From Calditrichota bacterium (GTDB lineage: Bacteria > Zhuqueibacterota > Zhuqueibacteria > Zhuqueibacterales > Geothermadaptataceae), in NCBI GenBank assembly GCA_008501545.1, contig QQUM01000588.1:1-18439 (forward strand): DNA of 18,439 nucleotides, written 5' to 3'. The translations under genes were made by a program, and so were the position numbers. This document shows positions 8,112 to 16,141 of the stretch, one piece after another. The notes beneath the pieces are model-generated. The model did not search any database, was not told the DNA's origin, and saw nothing but the letters and a program-made list of their open reading frames with translations. How positions within the stretch are numbered: the stretch's first letter is position 1; every line of letters starts with the position of its first letter.

Positions 8112-9482
8112 TCAGGCTTGTTTGCTGGAAGTTTCTTTTGAGGGCTCGGCTTTGCTTTGACCTGCCTGCAAGCTTTTGAGTATATTTACGCCGGTTGCAG
8201 TTTCAATTTGATCTACAAGGGAAATAACGGCGGCGGGCATCTGGTTCACAAGCTTGCTGATACCGCTGTTTTCTCCGCCACCACCGCTGTCGATAACGCT
8301 GATTTTATCAATATTCATTTGACCGACCGTCTTGGACAATTGATTGATTATTTCAGGCAACATTTGAAGAATGAAAACTTTCTCGCCTTCACCGTTCGCA
8401 CTCTGATAGGTGGTTATCATGTCTTTGAGCACGGCAATTTTCGCCTCGCCGTCTTCCAGAATGTGTGCCGCATTTCCTTTGGCTTTCAGCTCATTGGCTT
8501 TCATCTCTGCTTTAGCAGGTTCGACTACATCAGCCTCCAGGCGTTTTTGTTGCAAGATAATCCGTTCCTGTTCCATTTCCTGTTCGAATTGTGCCCTTGC
8601 TTTTTCTCCGGCTACGCGTGCTTCTTCTTCGCGAATGATAGCGATTTTTTCGAGCTCAGCTTTTTTTACACGTAAATTATTTTCCTCTTCTTCTACGCGC
8701 TGTTTTGCCAGTGCATCCCTTGTTTTTATAATCGTATCCGTTTCAATTTTTGTCGATTCGATTTCTTCCCTGGCTTTCGCCCGTGCGACTTCAGCATGCA
8801 TTTTTGATTCAGCTTCGGTTTTTTCTGCTTCGGCTGTGCGCTCGGCTTCTGCCATACGCGCTTGCGAAATAACTTCAGCTGTTTTTTTCCTGCCTATAGA
8901 GTCGAGATAACCTGTGTCATCAGAGATGTTCTGAATTTTTAGTGTGTCCAATTGCAAACCGAGTTGTTGCAAATCCGTGTCCGCTTCTTCGATTAAGTTA
9001 CCGGCAAACTTTAAACGGTCTTCGTTGACCTCCTCAGGTGTCAGCATCGCCAGGACACCGCGCAGGTTGCCTTCCAATGTATCCTTGGCTATATGTAGAA
9101 TTTCTTCTTTTGATTTATCCAGAAATCTTTCGACGGCGTTCCCGAAAATCGGTTCTTTGGAATTAATTTTTACATTTGCGATCGCTTCGACACTAAGTGG
9201 AATTCCTCCTTTTGAATAAGCATTCGTCACTTGTAATTCGAGCGGAAGGGTTTGTAAGCTCATGCGCGCTGCTTTCTCGATGAGTGGAATACGTACCGCT
9301 TTACCACCCCGAATAATGCGATAACCAACCTTGGATCCATCTGCGAGCTTCCTCTCTCGCCCTGAAAGAATGATCACTTCATTTGGATGACAGATCAATA
9401 GCAGATTACTTATCACCATGATAATGATGAAGACTGCCACAGCCGCAATGACGACGAGTACCAGTATAAATTGGGAAATCAT
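8112..9482 (-). CDS. Flotillin-like SPFH/band-7 membrane scaffold protein (YqiK/FloT type)
   Basis: 456 residues, with a GAGGAG ribosome binding site before ATG 9482. An N-terminal membrane segment covers residues ~4-32. The flotillin-type SPFH domain runs ~32-200 (HPNEVIILSGRE, IPLIEKAARM, IPLSVEAIANVKI). A long charged Ala/Glu/Lys coiled coil follows (~205-345), then a flotillin C-terminal region (~350-430) ending in a polar Ser/Lys tail. Flotillins oligomerise on the inner membrane and organise membrane domains. It is the last gene of pspA-nfeD-flotillin, starting 20 bases after the NfeD-like stop. NfeD proteins commonly pair with SPFH partners, which supports the assignment. It is shorter than E. 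coli YqiK but keeps all regions. Confidence 0.93.
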   Translation of the reverse strand: MISQFILVLVVIAAVAVFIIIMVISNLLLICHPNEVIILSGRERKLADGSKVGYRIIRGGKAVRIPLIEKAARMSLQTLPLELQVTNAYSKGGIPLSVEAIANVKINSKEPIFGNAVERFLDKSKEEILHIAKDTLEGNLRGVLAMLTPEEVNEDRLKFAGNLIEEADTDLQQLGLQLDTLKIQNISDDTGYLDSIGRKKTAEVISQARMAEAERTAEAEKTEAESKMHAEVARAKAREEIESTKIETDTIIKTRDALAKQRVEEEENNLRVKKAELEKIAIIREEEARVAGEKARAQFEQEMEQERIILQQKRLEADVVEPAKAEMKANELKAKGNAAHILEDGEAKIAVLKDMITTYQSANGEGEKVFILQMLPEIINQLSKTVGQMNIDKISVIDSGGGGENSGISKLVNQMPAAVISLVDQIETATGVNILKSLQAGQSKAEPSKETSSKQA

Positions 9483-9502
9483 CTTCTCACTCCTCTGCGT
9501 AT

Positions 9503-10072
9503 TTATTCAATAAAACTTTCTTCAGCAACATACGCGTAACCATTTTCAATGTGTGTTATGATTACGTTGTCACCATGATTAAACTCCTCTAAGGATGCGA
9601 CATCGGATACGTGCGCCAGCATTTGGTGGGTTGTGTCGTTCATTCGCAAGCTGATTTTACCGGCGTTGTTACGGGAAATTTGAAGAACTACCGTTGCAGT
9701 CCGCCCCTCAAGACTTTCCATGCTTTCTCCTTGCCCCACCTGTGATTTTTTTAAATATTCCATGACGATATGGCCAAGGCTTGCAGCAAATAAACCCATG
9801 AAAAGCGCAGCAAGCAGTGTCACAAACTGTGGAAATGCGAGACGGGAAATCGTGGATCCAGTCAATCCAAAAAATGTGATGAAATAAATCGCATTTCGAA
9901 AACTGAAAAACCTGAAGGCATTCAAAAGACCTTCTCCACCGGTTTCGATATCACTTTCGAGATCGGAATCCAGCTCCATATCGCTACCGAGGTCGCCGTC
10001 TCCCCCCATGAAAAGCGAGACAGCGAGCAATATGCCGCCAAAGATGAGACAGCTCAGGTAGAGTGTTAGCAC
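9503..10072 (-). CDS. NfeD/YqiJ-like membrane protein with OB-fold domain
   Basis: 189 residues from a GTG at 10072, two bases after the pspA stop (TAA CC GTG). An AGAGGG inside the end of pspA serves as ribosome binding site, so translation is probably coupled. The first hydrophobic segment is at 3-22. An acidic Gly/Asp/Glu linker follows at ~24-47. Two more hydrophobic stretches lie at ~58-75 and ~82-105. The C-terminal beta-rich domain (~118-189, SLEGRTATVVLQI, GDNVIITHIENGYAYV) fits the NfeD/YqiJ OB-fold. The family partners flotillin-type SPFH proteins, which matches the next gene. Assignment rests on topology, the OB-like pattern and context. Confidence 0.85.
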   Translation of the reverse strand: MLTLYLSCLIFGGILLAVSLFMGGDGDLGSDMELDSDLESDIETGGEGLLNAFRFFSFRNAIYFITFFGLTGSTISRLAFPQFVTLLAALFMGLFAASLGHIVMEYLKKSQVGQGESMESLEGRTATVVLQISRNNAGKISLRMNDTTHQMLAHVSDVASLEEFNHGDNVIITHIENGYAYVAEESFIE

Positions 10073-10074
10073 GG

Positions 10075-10782
10075 TTACACCCTCTTATTATTGTTTTTCT
10101 TTAGTTTGGCCAATTCGTCTTCAATGGCCTTTTCTTTTTCCATTTTATCCAGGTCGATATCATTCTCTTTTTCGATTTCTGCTATTTCACGGGCAGCTTC
10201 TGCTTCCGCTTCGAGGTTTATTATGGAGTCTTCATAATTCTCCATCGAGGCTTCTGCCTCCGCATAACCTGCAATTTTTCCTGCTGCGGATTTGATCCCA
10301 TCTCGCGCTTTGTTTGCTGATTCCTGAATACGCAACTTCGCATCAGCCGATCGTTTGCGGCGGATAAGCTCTTCCTTTTTACGGCGCGCAACCTGCACTT
10401 TATCTTCGAGTTGCACCAGATCGTTTTTCAGTTGCTCGGATGTGGCGTTGGCATCTGTCAGTTCGCTGGATAATAATTTTATCTGTTGGTCTGTATAGAC
10501 TTTTTTCTCCAGGATTTTACGGGCAAGCGCATCATCTCCGTTATCTACAGCCTGGCCAGCTTTGGCTGCATAATCTTTCGAAAGATTCTCACTTGTAGCC
10601 AGTTTTTTTTCGATTTGCTTTTGACGCGAGACTGCACGCACCGTCTCCCGGCGCATTTCGATAATGCTTTCTTCCATGTCCCGGATGATTTGTTTTACCA
10701 TAACTTCCGGATCTTCTGCCTGGTCGAGAAGGTGATTGATATTTGCTTTTACAAGTTCTGTTACACGCTTGAACATTTTCAT
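10075..10782 (-). CDS. pspA: Phage shock protein A (PspA/IM30 family)
   Basis: 235 residues, with GGAGG five bases before ATG 10782. The protein is almost entirely alpha-helical coiled coil. It begins with an amphipathic helix (MFKRVTELVKANINHLL) and the family signature QAEDPEVMVKQIIRDME (~21-37). PspA/IM30 proteins form ESCRT-III-like oligomers on stressed inner membranes. In E. coli PspA also binds and inhibits PspF. The acidic/basic C-terminal extension (~195-235) makes it slightly longer than E. coli PspA. It is the first gene of the sigma-54-type operon with the NfeD-like and flotillin-like genes. No pspB or pspC is present in the window. Confidence 0.95.
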   Translation of the reverse strand: MKMFKRVTELVKANINHLLDQAEDPEVMVKQIIRDMEESIIEMRRETVRAVSRQKQIEKKLATSENLSKDYAAKAGQAVDNGDDALARKILEKKVYTDQQIKLLSSELTDANATSEQLKNDLVQLEDKVQVARRKKEELIRRKRSADAKLRIQESANKARDGIKSAAGKIAGYAEAEASMENYEDSIINLEAEAEAAREIAEIEKENDIDLDKMEKEKAIEDELAKLKKNNNKRV

Positions 10783-10838
10783 GATTGCCTCCAGTTATAT
10801 TTTAATACAAGTCATTTTCGTTTTGCTGGCTAGCGGAT

Positions 10839-10854
10839 GGCAAGCATGGTGCCA
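10839..10854 (-). promoter_or_regulatory. Sigma-54 (-24/-12) promoter of the pspA operon
   Basis: The minus strand reads TGGCACCATGCTTGCC. Against the consensus TGGCACG-N4-TTGCW it matches TGGCAC and TTGC at exact spacing, with the -24 GG and -12 GC elements intact. It lies 57 bases before the pspA start codon, giving a leader of roughly 45 bases. The upstream gene encodes the sigma-54 activator PspF, which makes the match very unlikely to be accidental. Confidence 0.9.
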
Positions 10855-10968
10855 CTATGACTTTTGATCGAAAATGCATGGGGAGTCGGTATACGGATTT
10901 AAAGTTTTATTCGGGCATGCTTAAAGTCAAAATTTAACTCTTACAGACTCGAAAACTATTGAATAAAA

Positions 10969-10980
10969 TTTGTGCACAAA
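10969..10980. promoter_or_regulatory. Perfect 12-bp palindrome in the pspF-pspA control region
   Basis: TTTGTGCACAAA reads identically on both strands. It lies between the sigma-54 promoter and the tandem upstream sites, about 145 bases upstream of the predicted transcription start. It could be an operator for a second regulator. No protein in the window is an obvious candidate. Confidence 0.35.
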
Positions 10981-11059
10981 GGAGATTAACGGTAAAAGGA
11001 TTGTTCCCGTCTTCGGCGTTTGCAGGGATGTATCAGATCTAAAAATGAATTGCAGTAAG

Positions 11060-11095
11060 TGGTGGATTACACCAAAAAATGGTGTATTACACCAA
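11060..11095. promoter_or_regulatory. Tandem palindromes, candidate PspF enhancer sites (UAS)
   Basis: Two copies of a 16-base unit start at 11060 and 11080 and differ at one base. The second (TGGTGTATTACACCA, 11080-11094) is a perfect 7-1-7 palindrome; the first has one mismatch. The 20-bp period is close to two helical turns, so both would face the same side of DNA. They lie about 210-240 bases upstream of the sigma-54 promoter and overlap the stop codon of pspF (11087-11089). Paired dyads upstream of a -24/-12 promoter are the usual form of enhancer-binding-protein sites. Confidence 0.7.
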
Positions 11096-12043
11096 TAATT
11101 CCCCAAGTGAATATTTTTTGTAGTAATGACGAAATTGATCGTACGTCATCCCAAGACGTTTTGCAGCCTCACGCTGGTTCCCCATAACATCTTTCAGCGT
11201 ATTGAGGAGCAATGATTTTTCAAACGCACGAACTTGATCGTGAAAAGTACCGCCCATTGGCTCTGTGGTGGTAATTTCCAACGGTAGCTCGGAAGAATGA
11301 ATGATCCCGTCGGAATCCCAGATATAGTGCCGCTCGATCACGTTTTTCAGCTCGCGCATGTTGCCGGGCCAGTGGTATGATTGCAATGCATGCATTGCTG
11401 CCGGTGTAAAGGCTTTTTTTTCAATGTCCGGCATCTCGCGGTGCAAGTTTTTAAGGAAATGCTCAATGAGTAGGGGTATATCTTCGCGCCTTCTTCGCAG
11501 CGGTGGAAGAACGAGCTCTGCAAATGCAATCCGATCGTAGAGATCGGCATGAAATTCACCTTTTTGGATCATATCAGATAAATCCGCATTCGTCGCAGCG
11601 ATGATGCGGACATCCACTGTGATTTCCTCGGTTCCGCCGAGTCTCTCGAAGCTCTGATATTCAACGACACGCAATAATTTCTCCTGCGCATCGCGCGGCA
11701 TGTTTGCAACCTCATCCAAAAACAATGTCCCATTGTGAGCAAGCTCAAGTTTCCCTTTTCTGCTCGCAGTTGCGCCGGTAAATGCCCCTTTTTCATGGCC
11801 AAAAATTTCCGAAACAAAGAGTTCGTCGTGCAGCGCAGCGCAGTTAATTGCGACGAATCGCTGTTCGATACGGGGGCTTTGATTGTGAATGAATTGCGCC
11901 AAAACTTCCTTACCCGTTCCGCGCTCTCCGCGAATTAAAATCGGCCGCGGAACTTGTGCAAATTTTTTCGCACTGTCAACAATACTTATAAACTCTTTGC
12001 TCTCGCCAATTCCAGCAAAGTTTTTATCGCCATTTTCATGCAT
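11087..12043 (-). CDS. pspF: PspF-like sigma-54-dependent transcriptional activator
   Basis: 318 residues with no N-terminal sensor domain, as in E. coli PspF. The AAA+ domain has Walker A at 39-46 (GERGTGKE), the sigma-54-contacting GAFTGA loop at 86-91, Walker B at 105-111 (GTLFLDE) and sensor/finger region HADLYDR (165-171). The C-terminal Fis-type helix-turn-helix (~285-312, REAAKRLGMTYDQFRHYYKK) closely parallels the PspF C-terminus. His165 stands where PspF and most relatives have Arg; the essential-type Arg171 is kept. PspF drives the psp operon from a -24/-12 promoter and is held off by PspA. The next gene unit on the same strand is pspA with such a promoter. The start ATG has only a distant AGGA; the upstream promoter is not identified. 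Confidence 0.93.
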   Translation of the reverse strand: MHENGDKNFAGIGESKEFISIVDSAKKFAQVPRPILIRGERGTGKEVLAQFIHNQSPRIEQRFVAINCAALHDELFVSEIFGHEKGAFTGATASRKGKLELAHNGTLFLDEVANMPRDAQEKLLRVVEYQSFERLGGTEEITVDVRIIAATNADLSDMIQKGEFHADLYDRIAFAELVLPPLRRRREDIPLLIEHFLKNLHREMPDIEKKAFTPAAMHALQSYHWPGNMRELKNVIERHYIWDSDGIIHSSELPLEITTTEPMGGTFHDQVRAFEKSLLLNTLKDVMGNQREAAKRLGMTYDQFRHYYKKYSLGELLV

Positions 12044-12427
12044 AGTGTTCTAATATCCTGTTGCTGGTCGTTCGGGGCGATTGCCCGCCTGAAGTATAAA
12101 TTTTTGAATGAGGAAAAAATAAAAGAAATATTATGCAAATGCAAGGTAATCGATTTTAATAACAGCTTATAAATCTTTTAATATTGTGAAAAATTCACCT
12201 TGCAGGAAATTTCATTGAAGCTTATCTTTGCTTTTTAATTTCTGCTTAGTGAATTGCATTCAATTTGTGTACGTATTCGAATAAATTCTGTGATCGCACG
12301 ATTGACAAAGTAATTCAAGCCTGCAAAGGGGCCTTTAGCGTCACAAAGTGGATGTATTGTTTTTATCGCAGGCAGCACCGCGCTTTATAATAATTGACAC
12401 AAAATAAAATATACTTTTGGAGGAAAC
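12044..12427. other. Divergent control region between pspF and fabI
   Basis: 384 bases without a gene, holding the promoters of both flanking genes. A TATAAT at 12386-12391 is a candidate -10 for fabI, but the -35 (TTATCG at 17-bp spacing) is poor. Short dyads are visible: TGCAAGGT/ACCTTGCA (12140-12147 and 12197-12204), a perfect 10-bp palindrome TATTCGAATA (12274-12283), and GCCTGC/GCAGGC arms flanking 12320-12374. None matches a binding site known to me. Confidence 0.45.
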
Positions 12428-13252
12428 ATGAGTAGCAACGGTTTTAATTTACTAAAAGGGAAAAAAGGCATTATTTTTGGCCCATTGGATGATAAAAGCA
12501 TCGCCTGGAAAATTGCGGAGCTCGCCTATAGGGAAGGAGCGGAGTTCGGTATCTCGAATATTAAAGTCGCTATCCGAATGGGAGAAATTGATGCATTGTC
12601 CAAAAAATGTGGCGATGCACCCATTATTGTATGCGATGCAAGCAATAACGAGCAGCTTGATGCAGCTTATGCCGAATTGAAAGAGAAATTCGGTAAACTG
12701 GATTTTATCGTCCACTCCATTGGTATGTCACCCAATGTACGGAAAAAGAGAGATTACATGGATTTGAACTATGACTGGTTCCATAAAACCCTGGATGTTT
12801 CTGCCATGTCTTTGCACCGTGTCGTCACACAGGCAATGAAAGCTGATGTGCTGAACGAAGGTGCGTCTATCGTTGCGTTATCTTATATCGGTGCGCAGCG
12901 TATTTTTACAAAATATTCGGATATGGGTGATGCGAAAGCTTTGTTGGAGAGTATTACCCGTAGTCTCGGTTCAAGGCTGGGTAAGCATGGTATTCGTATA
13001 AACACGATCTCACAAAGTCCCACGGTCACGACGGCCGGCAGCGGTATTGCAGGTTTTGACGCAATGTATGATTTCGCTGAAAAACTCTCACCACTTGGCA
13101 ATGCCACAGCAGATGAATGCGCTGAATATGTGCTAACCTTGCTTTCTGATCTCACACGCAAAGTGACAATGCAGAACCTGTATCACGATGGCGGATTCAG
13201 CTCCATGAGCATCAGCGATGCGATTTTTGAAACGATGTATGGCGATAAGTAA
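12428..13252 (+). CDS. fabI: Enoyl-[acyl-carrier-protein] reductase [NADH], FabI
   Basis: 274 residues, with GGAGG six bases before ATG. The cofactor loop GPLDDKSIAWKIA (18-30) replaces the usual GxxxxxSIAWGIA. SIGMSP (97-102) corresponds to the SIAFAP region. The active-site pair is Tyr163 and Lys170 (YSDMGDAK, Tyr-x6-Lys), with a further Tyr153 (LSYIGAQR). ISQSPTVTTAG and the C-terminal TRKVTMQNLYHDGGFSSM are typical of the Bacteroidetes-like FabI subgroup. It performs the last reduction of each fatty-acid elongation cycle in the cytoplasm. It has its own terminator and is monocistronic, divergent from pspF. Membrane lipid supply and membrane stress are plausible thematic neighbours, but no shared regulation is seen. 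Confidence 0.96.
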   Translation: MSSNGFNLLKGKKGIIFGPLDDKSIAWKIAELAYREGAEFGISNIKVAIRMGEIDALSKKCGDAPIIVCDASNNEQLDAAYAELKEKFGKLDFIVHSIGMSPNVRKKRDYMDLNYDWFHKTLDVSAMSLHRVVTQAMKADVLNEGASIVALSYIGAQRIFTKYSDMGDAKALLESITRSLGSRLGKHGIRINTISQSPTVTTAGSGIAGFDAMYDFAEKLSPLGNATADECAEYVLTLLSDLTRKVTMQNLYHDGGFSSMSISDAIFETMYGDK

Positions 13253-13262
13253 TTCAGATCAA

Positions 13263-13305
13263 CTTTGCGAATGCCTGCGGGCTTCGCAAAGCAAGTTTTT
13301 CTTTT
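13263..13305 (+). terminator. Rho-independent terminator of fabI
   Basis: CTTTGCGAA (13263-13271) pairs perfectly with TTCGCAAAG (13283-13291). The loop can form an additional GCC/GGC step. CAAGTTTTTCTTTT follows. It lies 10 bases after the fabI stop codon. Confidence 0.9.
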
Positions 13306-13346
13306 GTTCACAGGTTATAAAATGGATTTGGAAAATCTCCAATTTG

Positions 13347-14666
13347 CTATGCCACAGTGCCAGTTTTGAGTTTCACCATCTTCAAAGCAGCCCACCCCAA
13401 AGTCCCAGCCCTTCCGACCATAAACGCCACCATGGCCAGCCACAACAAATCATTGTTTCGCATCTCAACTGCCAAAAACGCCCAGGGGAGAAAAAATAAG
13501 ATAAAGCACCAAACCATTGCATTACGCAAAATTTTTACCTGTGTAATGCCCAGAAAGAAGCCATCAAAAATATAGGCCATAGCACTGAATATCAGGGCGA
13601 TGTAGACCCAGAAATCATAAATTTTAAGCAGCTCGATGATCTCACCGTGTGAAGTGAGCAGTGGATAGAAAACATCCGGAACGAAAAACATGATCGCAAT
13701 GAATAGAAAAGCGAAGAGCTCTCCCCACACAAGCGAAATTTTTAAAACCTGCCGCAGTGATTTATAATCCTTTTTACCTATAAAATTCCCTGCCAGGCTT
13801 TCGATGGCAAATGCCAATCCGTCGATGAGATAGGCAGCAAAGGAGAGAATTCTTAAAATTATTGAATTCACCGCGAGCAGTGCAACACCAAGTACCGCGC
13901 TGAAGTTTATGAAGACGGCAAACGCACTGATGAGAAACAATGTTCGAATGAGAATGTCCACGTTGAGACGAAAGAGTGCCAGCAATTTTTCTTTGCCAAA
14001 CATGTGCGCCCAATTTGTGTGAATCCTGACTTTGGTTCGAAAGAAAAATACGATGGCGAGGAACAAAGCCAGATAATTGCTGATTGCCGTTGCCCAGCCG
14101 ATGCCTGCGGCAGCCATGTGCAAAACGAAGAGGAAATAGTAGTTAAAAATGACATTCAAAATGTTGGTAAACAGCGTCAGATACAAAACGAGATCACTGC
14201 GCTCGCGACCGAGAAACCAGCCGGTAAAAACATAATTGCACAAAACGGCAGGAGCGCCGAGAATTCGTGCATCAAAATAGTCCTTTCCGGCTAACTCGAC
14301 TGCTGGTTCTGCTGTCAGCAGCGCAAATCCTGCACTTGCGATGAATTCTTTGATGATTATGAGGAACATCCCTGTGCCAACTGCGATGGCCAAGCCACGG
14401 TAAGCGATAGCCAGCACTTCGTTTTGCTCCTGTCTTCCGATGGCCTGTGCGGTTAAACCTGTTGTTCCCATCCGCAAAAATCCAAAAGTCCAGAAAATGT
14501 AATCGAAAAGAACAGAGGCCAGCGCCACGCCCGCGAGGAAGCGAATCTCCGGCAAGTGGCCGAGCATGGCTGTATCAACCAGTCCGACCAACGGAACAGA
14601 AATATTGGCGAGAATATTGGGAATGGCGAGACGGAAAAATCGTTTATTCAATGCGACAGTTTGCAT
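13347..14666 (-). CDS. MATE-family efflux transporter (DinF-like)
   Basis: 439 residues, about twelve hydrophobic segments throughout, the usual length for the family. The N-terminal hallmark GLVDTAMLGHL (28-38) contains the family's conserved Asp (Asp31). Later family-type motifs include TGLTAQAIGR and ALAFAIESLAGNFIG-like positions. MATE proteins export cationic or amphipathic compounds using Na+ or H+ gradients across the inner membrane; which ion and substrate apply here cannot be told. The ATG at 14666 directly abuts AGGA, with an AAGGA further up, so the start is moderately certain. It is convergent with fabI and divergent from the M48 protease (112 bases between, no clear promoter seen), so probably monocistronic. 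Confidence 0.94.
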   Translation of the reverse strand: MQTVALNKRFFRLAIPNILANISVPLVGLVDTAMLGHLPEIRFLAGVALASVLFDYIFWTFGFLRMGTTGLTAQAIGRQEQNEVLAIAYRGLAIAVGTGMFLIIIKEFIASAGFALLTAEPAVELAGKDYFDARILGAPAVLCNYVFTGWFLGRERSDLVLYLTLFTNILNVIFNYYFLFVLHMAAAGIGWATAISNYLALFLAIVFFFRTKVRIHTNWAHMFGKEKLLALFRLNVDILIRTLFLISAFAVFINFSAVLGVALLAVNSIILRILSFAAYLIDGLAFAIESLAGNFIGKKDYKSLRQVLKISLVWGELFAFLFIAIMFFVPDVFYPLLTSHGEIIELLKIYDFWVYIALIFSAMAYIFDGFFLGITQVKILRNAMVWCFILFFLPWAFLAVEMRNNDLLWLAMVAFMVGRAGTLGWAALKMVKLKTGTVA

Positions 14667-14778
14667 TCCTGGTTAAATTCCTTGGATTTCGAGTCAGTGA
14701 TATTTATTTTCGCATTCGATTTTAAAACCACGAAAATCGCGAATTACACGATAAAAATATAAACATGGTGGAGAACAA

Positions 14779-16038
14779 ATGTCAGCTACACAAATTCTTC
14801 TGCTTTATCTGGTTTTGTTTGCAATCGAATACGCCTGGGAGACGCTGCTCGAGCTGTTGAATATTAAAAATGTGCGAAAAAATCAACATGAAATTCCAAA
14901 GCCATTCCGTGCAACAACAGACGATAAAACTTATAAAAAATCAATTGATTACACGATAACACATACAAAGTTCGGCTTGCTGTCTTCGGCGTTTTCTTCT
15001 CTCTTTTTGCTTATTATTATTCTCAGCGGTGCCCTCGGTGCAATCGATCAATATATTGCAAGCTGGAGATTTGGCACTTACACGCACGGCGTGATTTACA
15101 TCTACTCCTTGTCACTGATTTTCAGTCTTTCCAGCCTGCCATTTTCCATCTATTCAACTTTTGTTATCGAGGAGCGTTTCGGCTTTAACAAAATGACCTG
15201 GAAGCTTTACCTCATCGATATGATCAAAGGCGTCCTGCTATCGGCGCTTTTACTCACACCTTTGCTTTATGCTCTTTTCTGGTTCATGGATACATCAGGC
15301 TCATTGTGGTGGATTTATGCCTTTGCGCTGTTCGCGGCGTTTCAATTACTCATGGTGTTGATATATCCAACATTCATCGCACCATTGTTTAATAAATTCA
15401 GCCCGATGGAAGACGGGGATTTAAAAGAGAAAATCATCTCACTTGCTGATAAAATTGGATTCAGGACAAATGGTATTTTTGTCATGGATGGCAGTAAACG
15501 GTCACGCCATAGCAATGCTTATTTCACCGGTTTGGGGAAATCTAAGCGTATCGTATTGTTTGACACGCTTGTCGATTCCATGGATGAGCGTGAACTTCTC
15601 GGTGTATTGGCACACGAAATCGGGCATGAAAAGAAAAATCACATTAAAAAAGGCATGCTGCTTTCCATGGTCAGTATGGCACTTGGTTTTTGGGTGCTGA
15701 GCCTGCTTTTGCCTTTCACACCGTTTTATCAGGCATTTGGATTTGAATCGAATTCTTACCATGCAGCGATCATTCTTTTCAGCTTTTGTTCCGGGCCTTT
15801 CACCTTTTTTCTTTCACCTTTGCGTTCTAAACTCTCACGGCGATATGAATATGAAGCAGACCGCTTTGCTGTCACAGCAACTGGCGGTGCAGAGGGGCTC
15901 AAAAGTGCGCTCCTGCAGTTAAGTAAGGATAATCTGAGCAACCTGACACCGCATCCCTGGTATTCAGCTTATCATTACTCTCATCCGACCCTGGCAGAGC
16001 GAATTGCCGCAATGGATAATTTTGCGAAATCGAATTAA
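14779..16038 (+). CDS. M48 family membrane metallopeptidase (Ste24/CaaX-protease-like)
   Basis: 419 residues, with GGAG six bases before ATG. Multiple membrane segments cover the N-terminal half (~5-20, 65-90, 105-125, 150-180) and ~290-330. The zinc motif HEIGH has ligands His279 and His283 and catalytic Glu280. The third ligand is Glu357 in YEYEAD, and the family's N-terminal M48_N-like region (KPFRATTDDKTYKKSIDYT) is present. This is the Ste24 type, not HtpX, judging by length and the N-terminal half. Eukaryotic Ste24 trims prenylated proteins. In bacteria such proteins are thought to act in membrane protein quality control, and substrates are unknown. It stands alone on the plus strand. 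Confidence 0.94.
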   Translation: MSATQILLLYLVLFAIEYAWETLLELLNIKNVRKNQHEIPKPFRATTDDKTYKKSIDYTITHTKFGLLSSAFSSLFLLIIILSGALGAIDQYIASWRFGTYTHGVIYIYSLSLIFSLSSLPFSIYSTFVIEERFGFNKMTWKLYLIDMIKGVLLSALLLTPLLYALFWFMDTSGSLWWIYAFALFAAFQLLMVLIYPTFIAPLFNKFSPMEDGDLKEKIISLADKIGFRTNGIFVMDGSKRSRHSNAYFTGLGKSKRIVLFDTLVDSMDERELLGVLAHEIGHEKKNHIKKGMLLSMVSMALGFWVLSLLLPFTPFYQAFGFESNSYHAAIILFSFCSGPFTFFLSPLRSKLSRRYEYEADRFAVTATGGAEGLKSALLQLSKDNLSNLTPHPWYSAYHYSHPTLAERIAAMDNFAKSN

Positions 16039-16141
16039 CCTGGATTATTCATAAATTTCACATATGATCGACGCAATATTTTGATTATTAGGTTGTTATT
16101 CGGATTTTAATCCAAAATTGAAGTTATAGAAAAAAGATACA

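Noticed and set aside
8157..8910. Plus-strand open frames of 172 and 166 residues
   Set aside because: Antisense to the Ala/Glu/Lys coiled coil of the flotillin gene; the Phe- and Ser-rich translations are typical of reversed coiled-coil codons.
11954..12172. 72-residue plus-strand open frame crossing the pspF start
   Set aside because: Mostly antisense to pspF, no ribosome binding site, no recognisable domain.
8112..12427. Possible anti-phage or novel defence island around PspF/PspA
   Set aside because: All genes are recognisable membrane-stress components; no nuclease, toxin, reverse transcriptase or mobile-element gene accompanies them.
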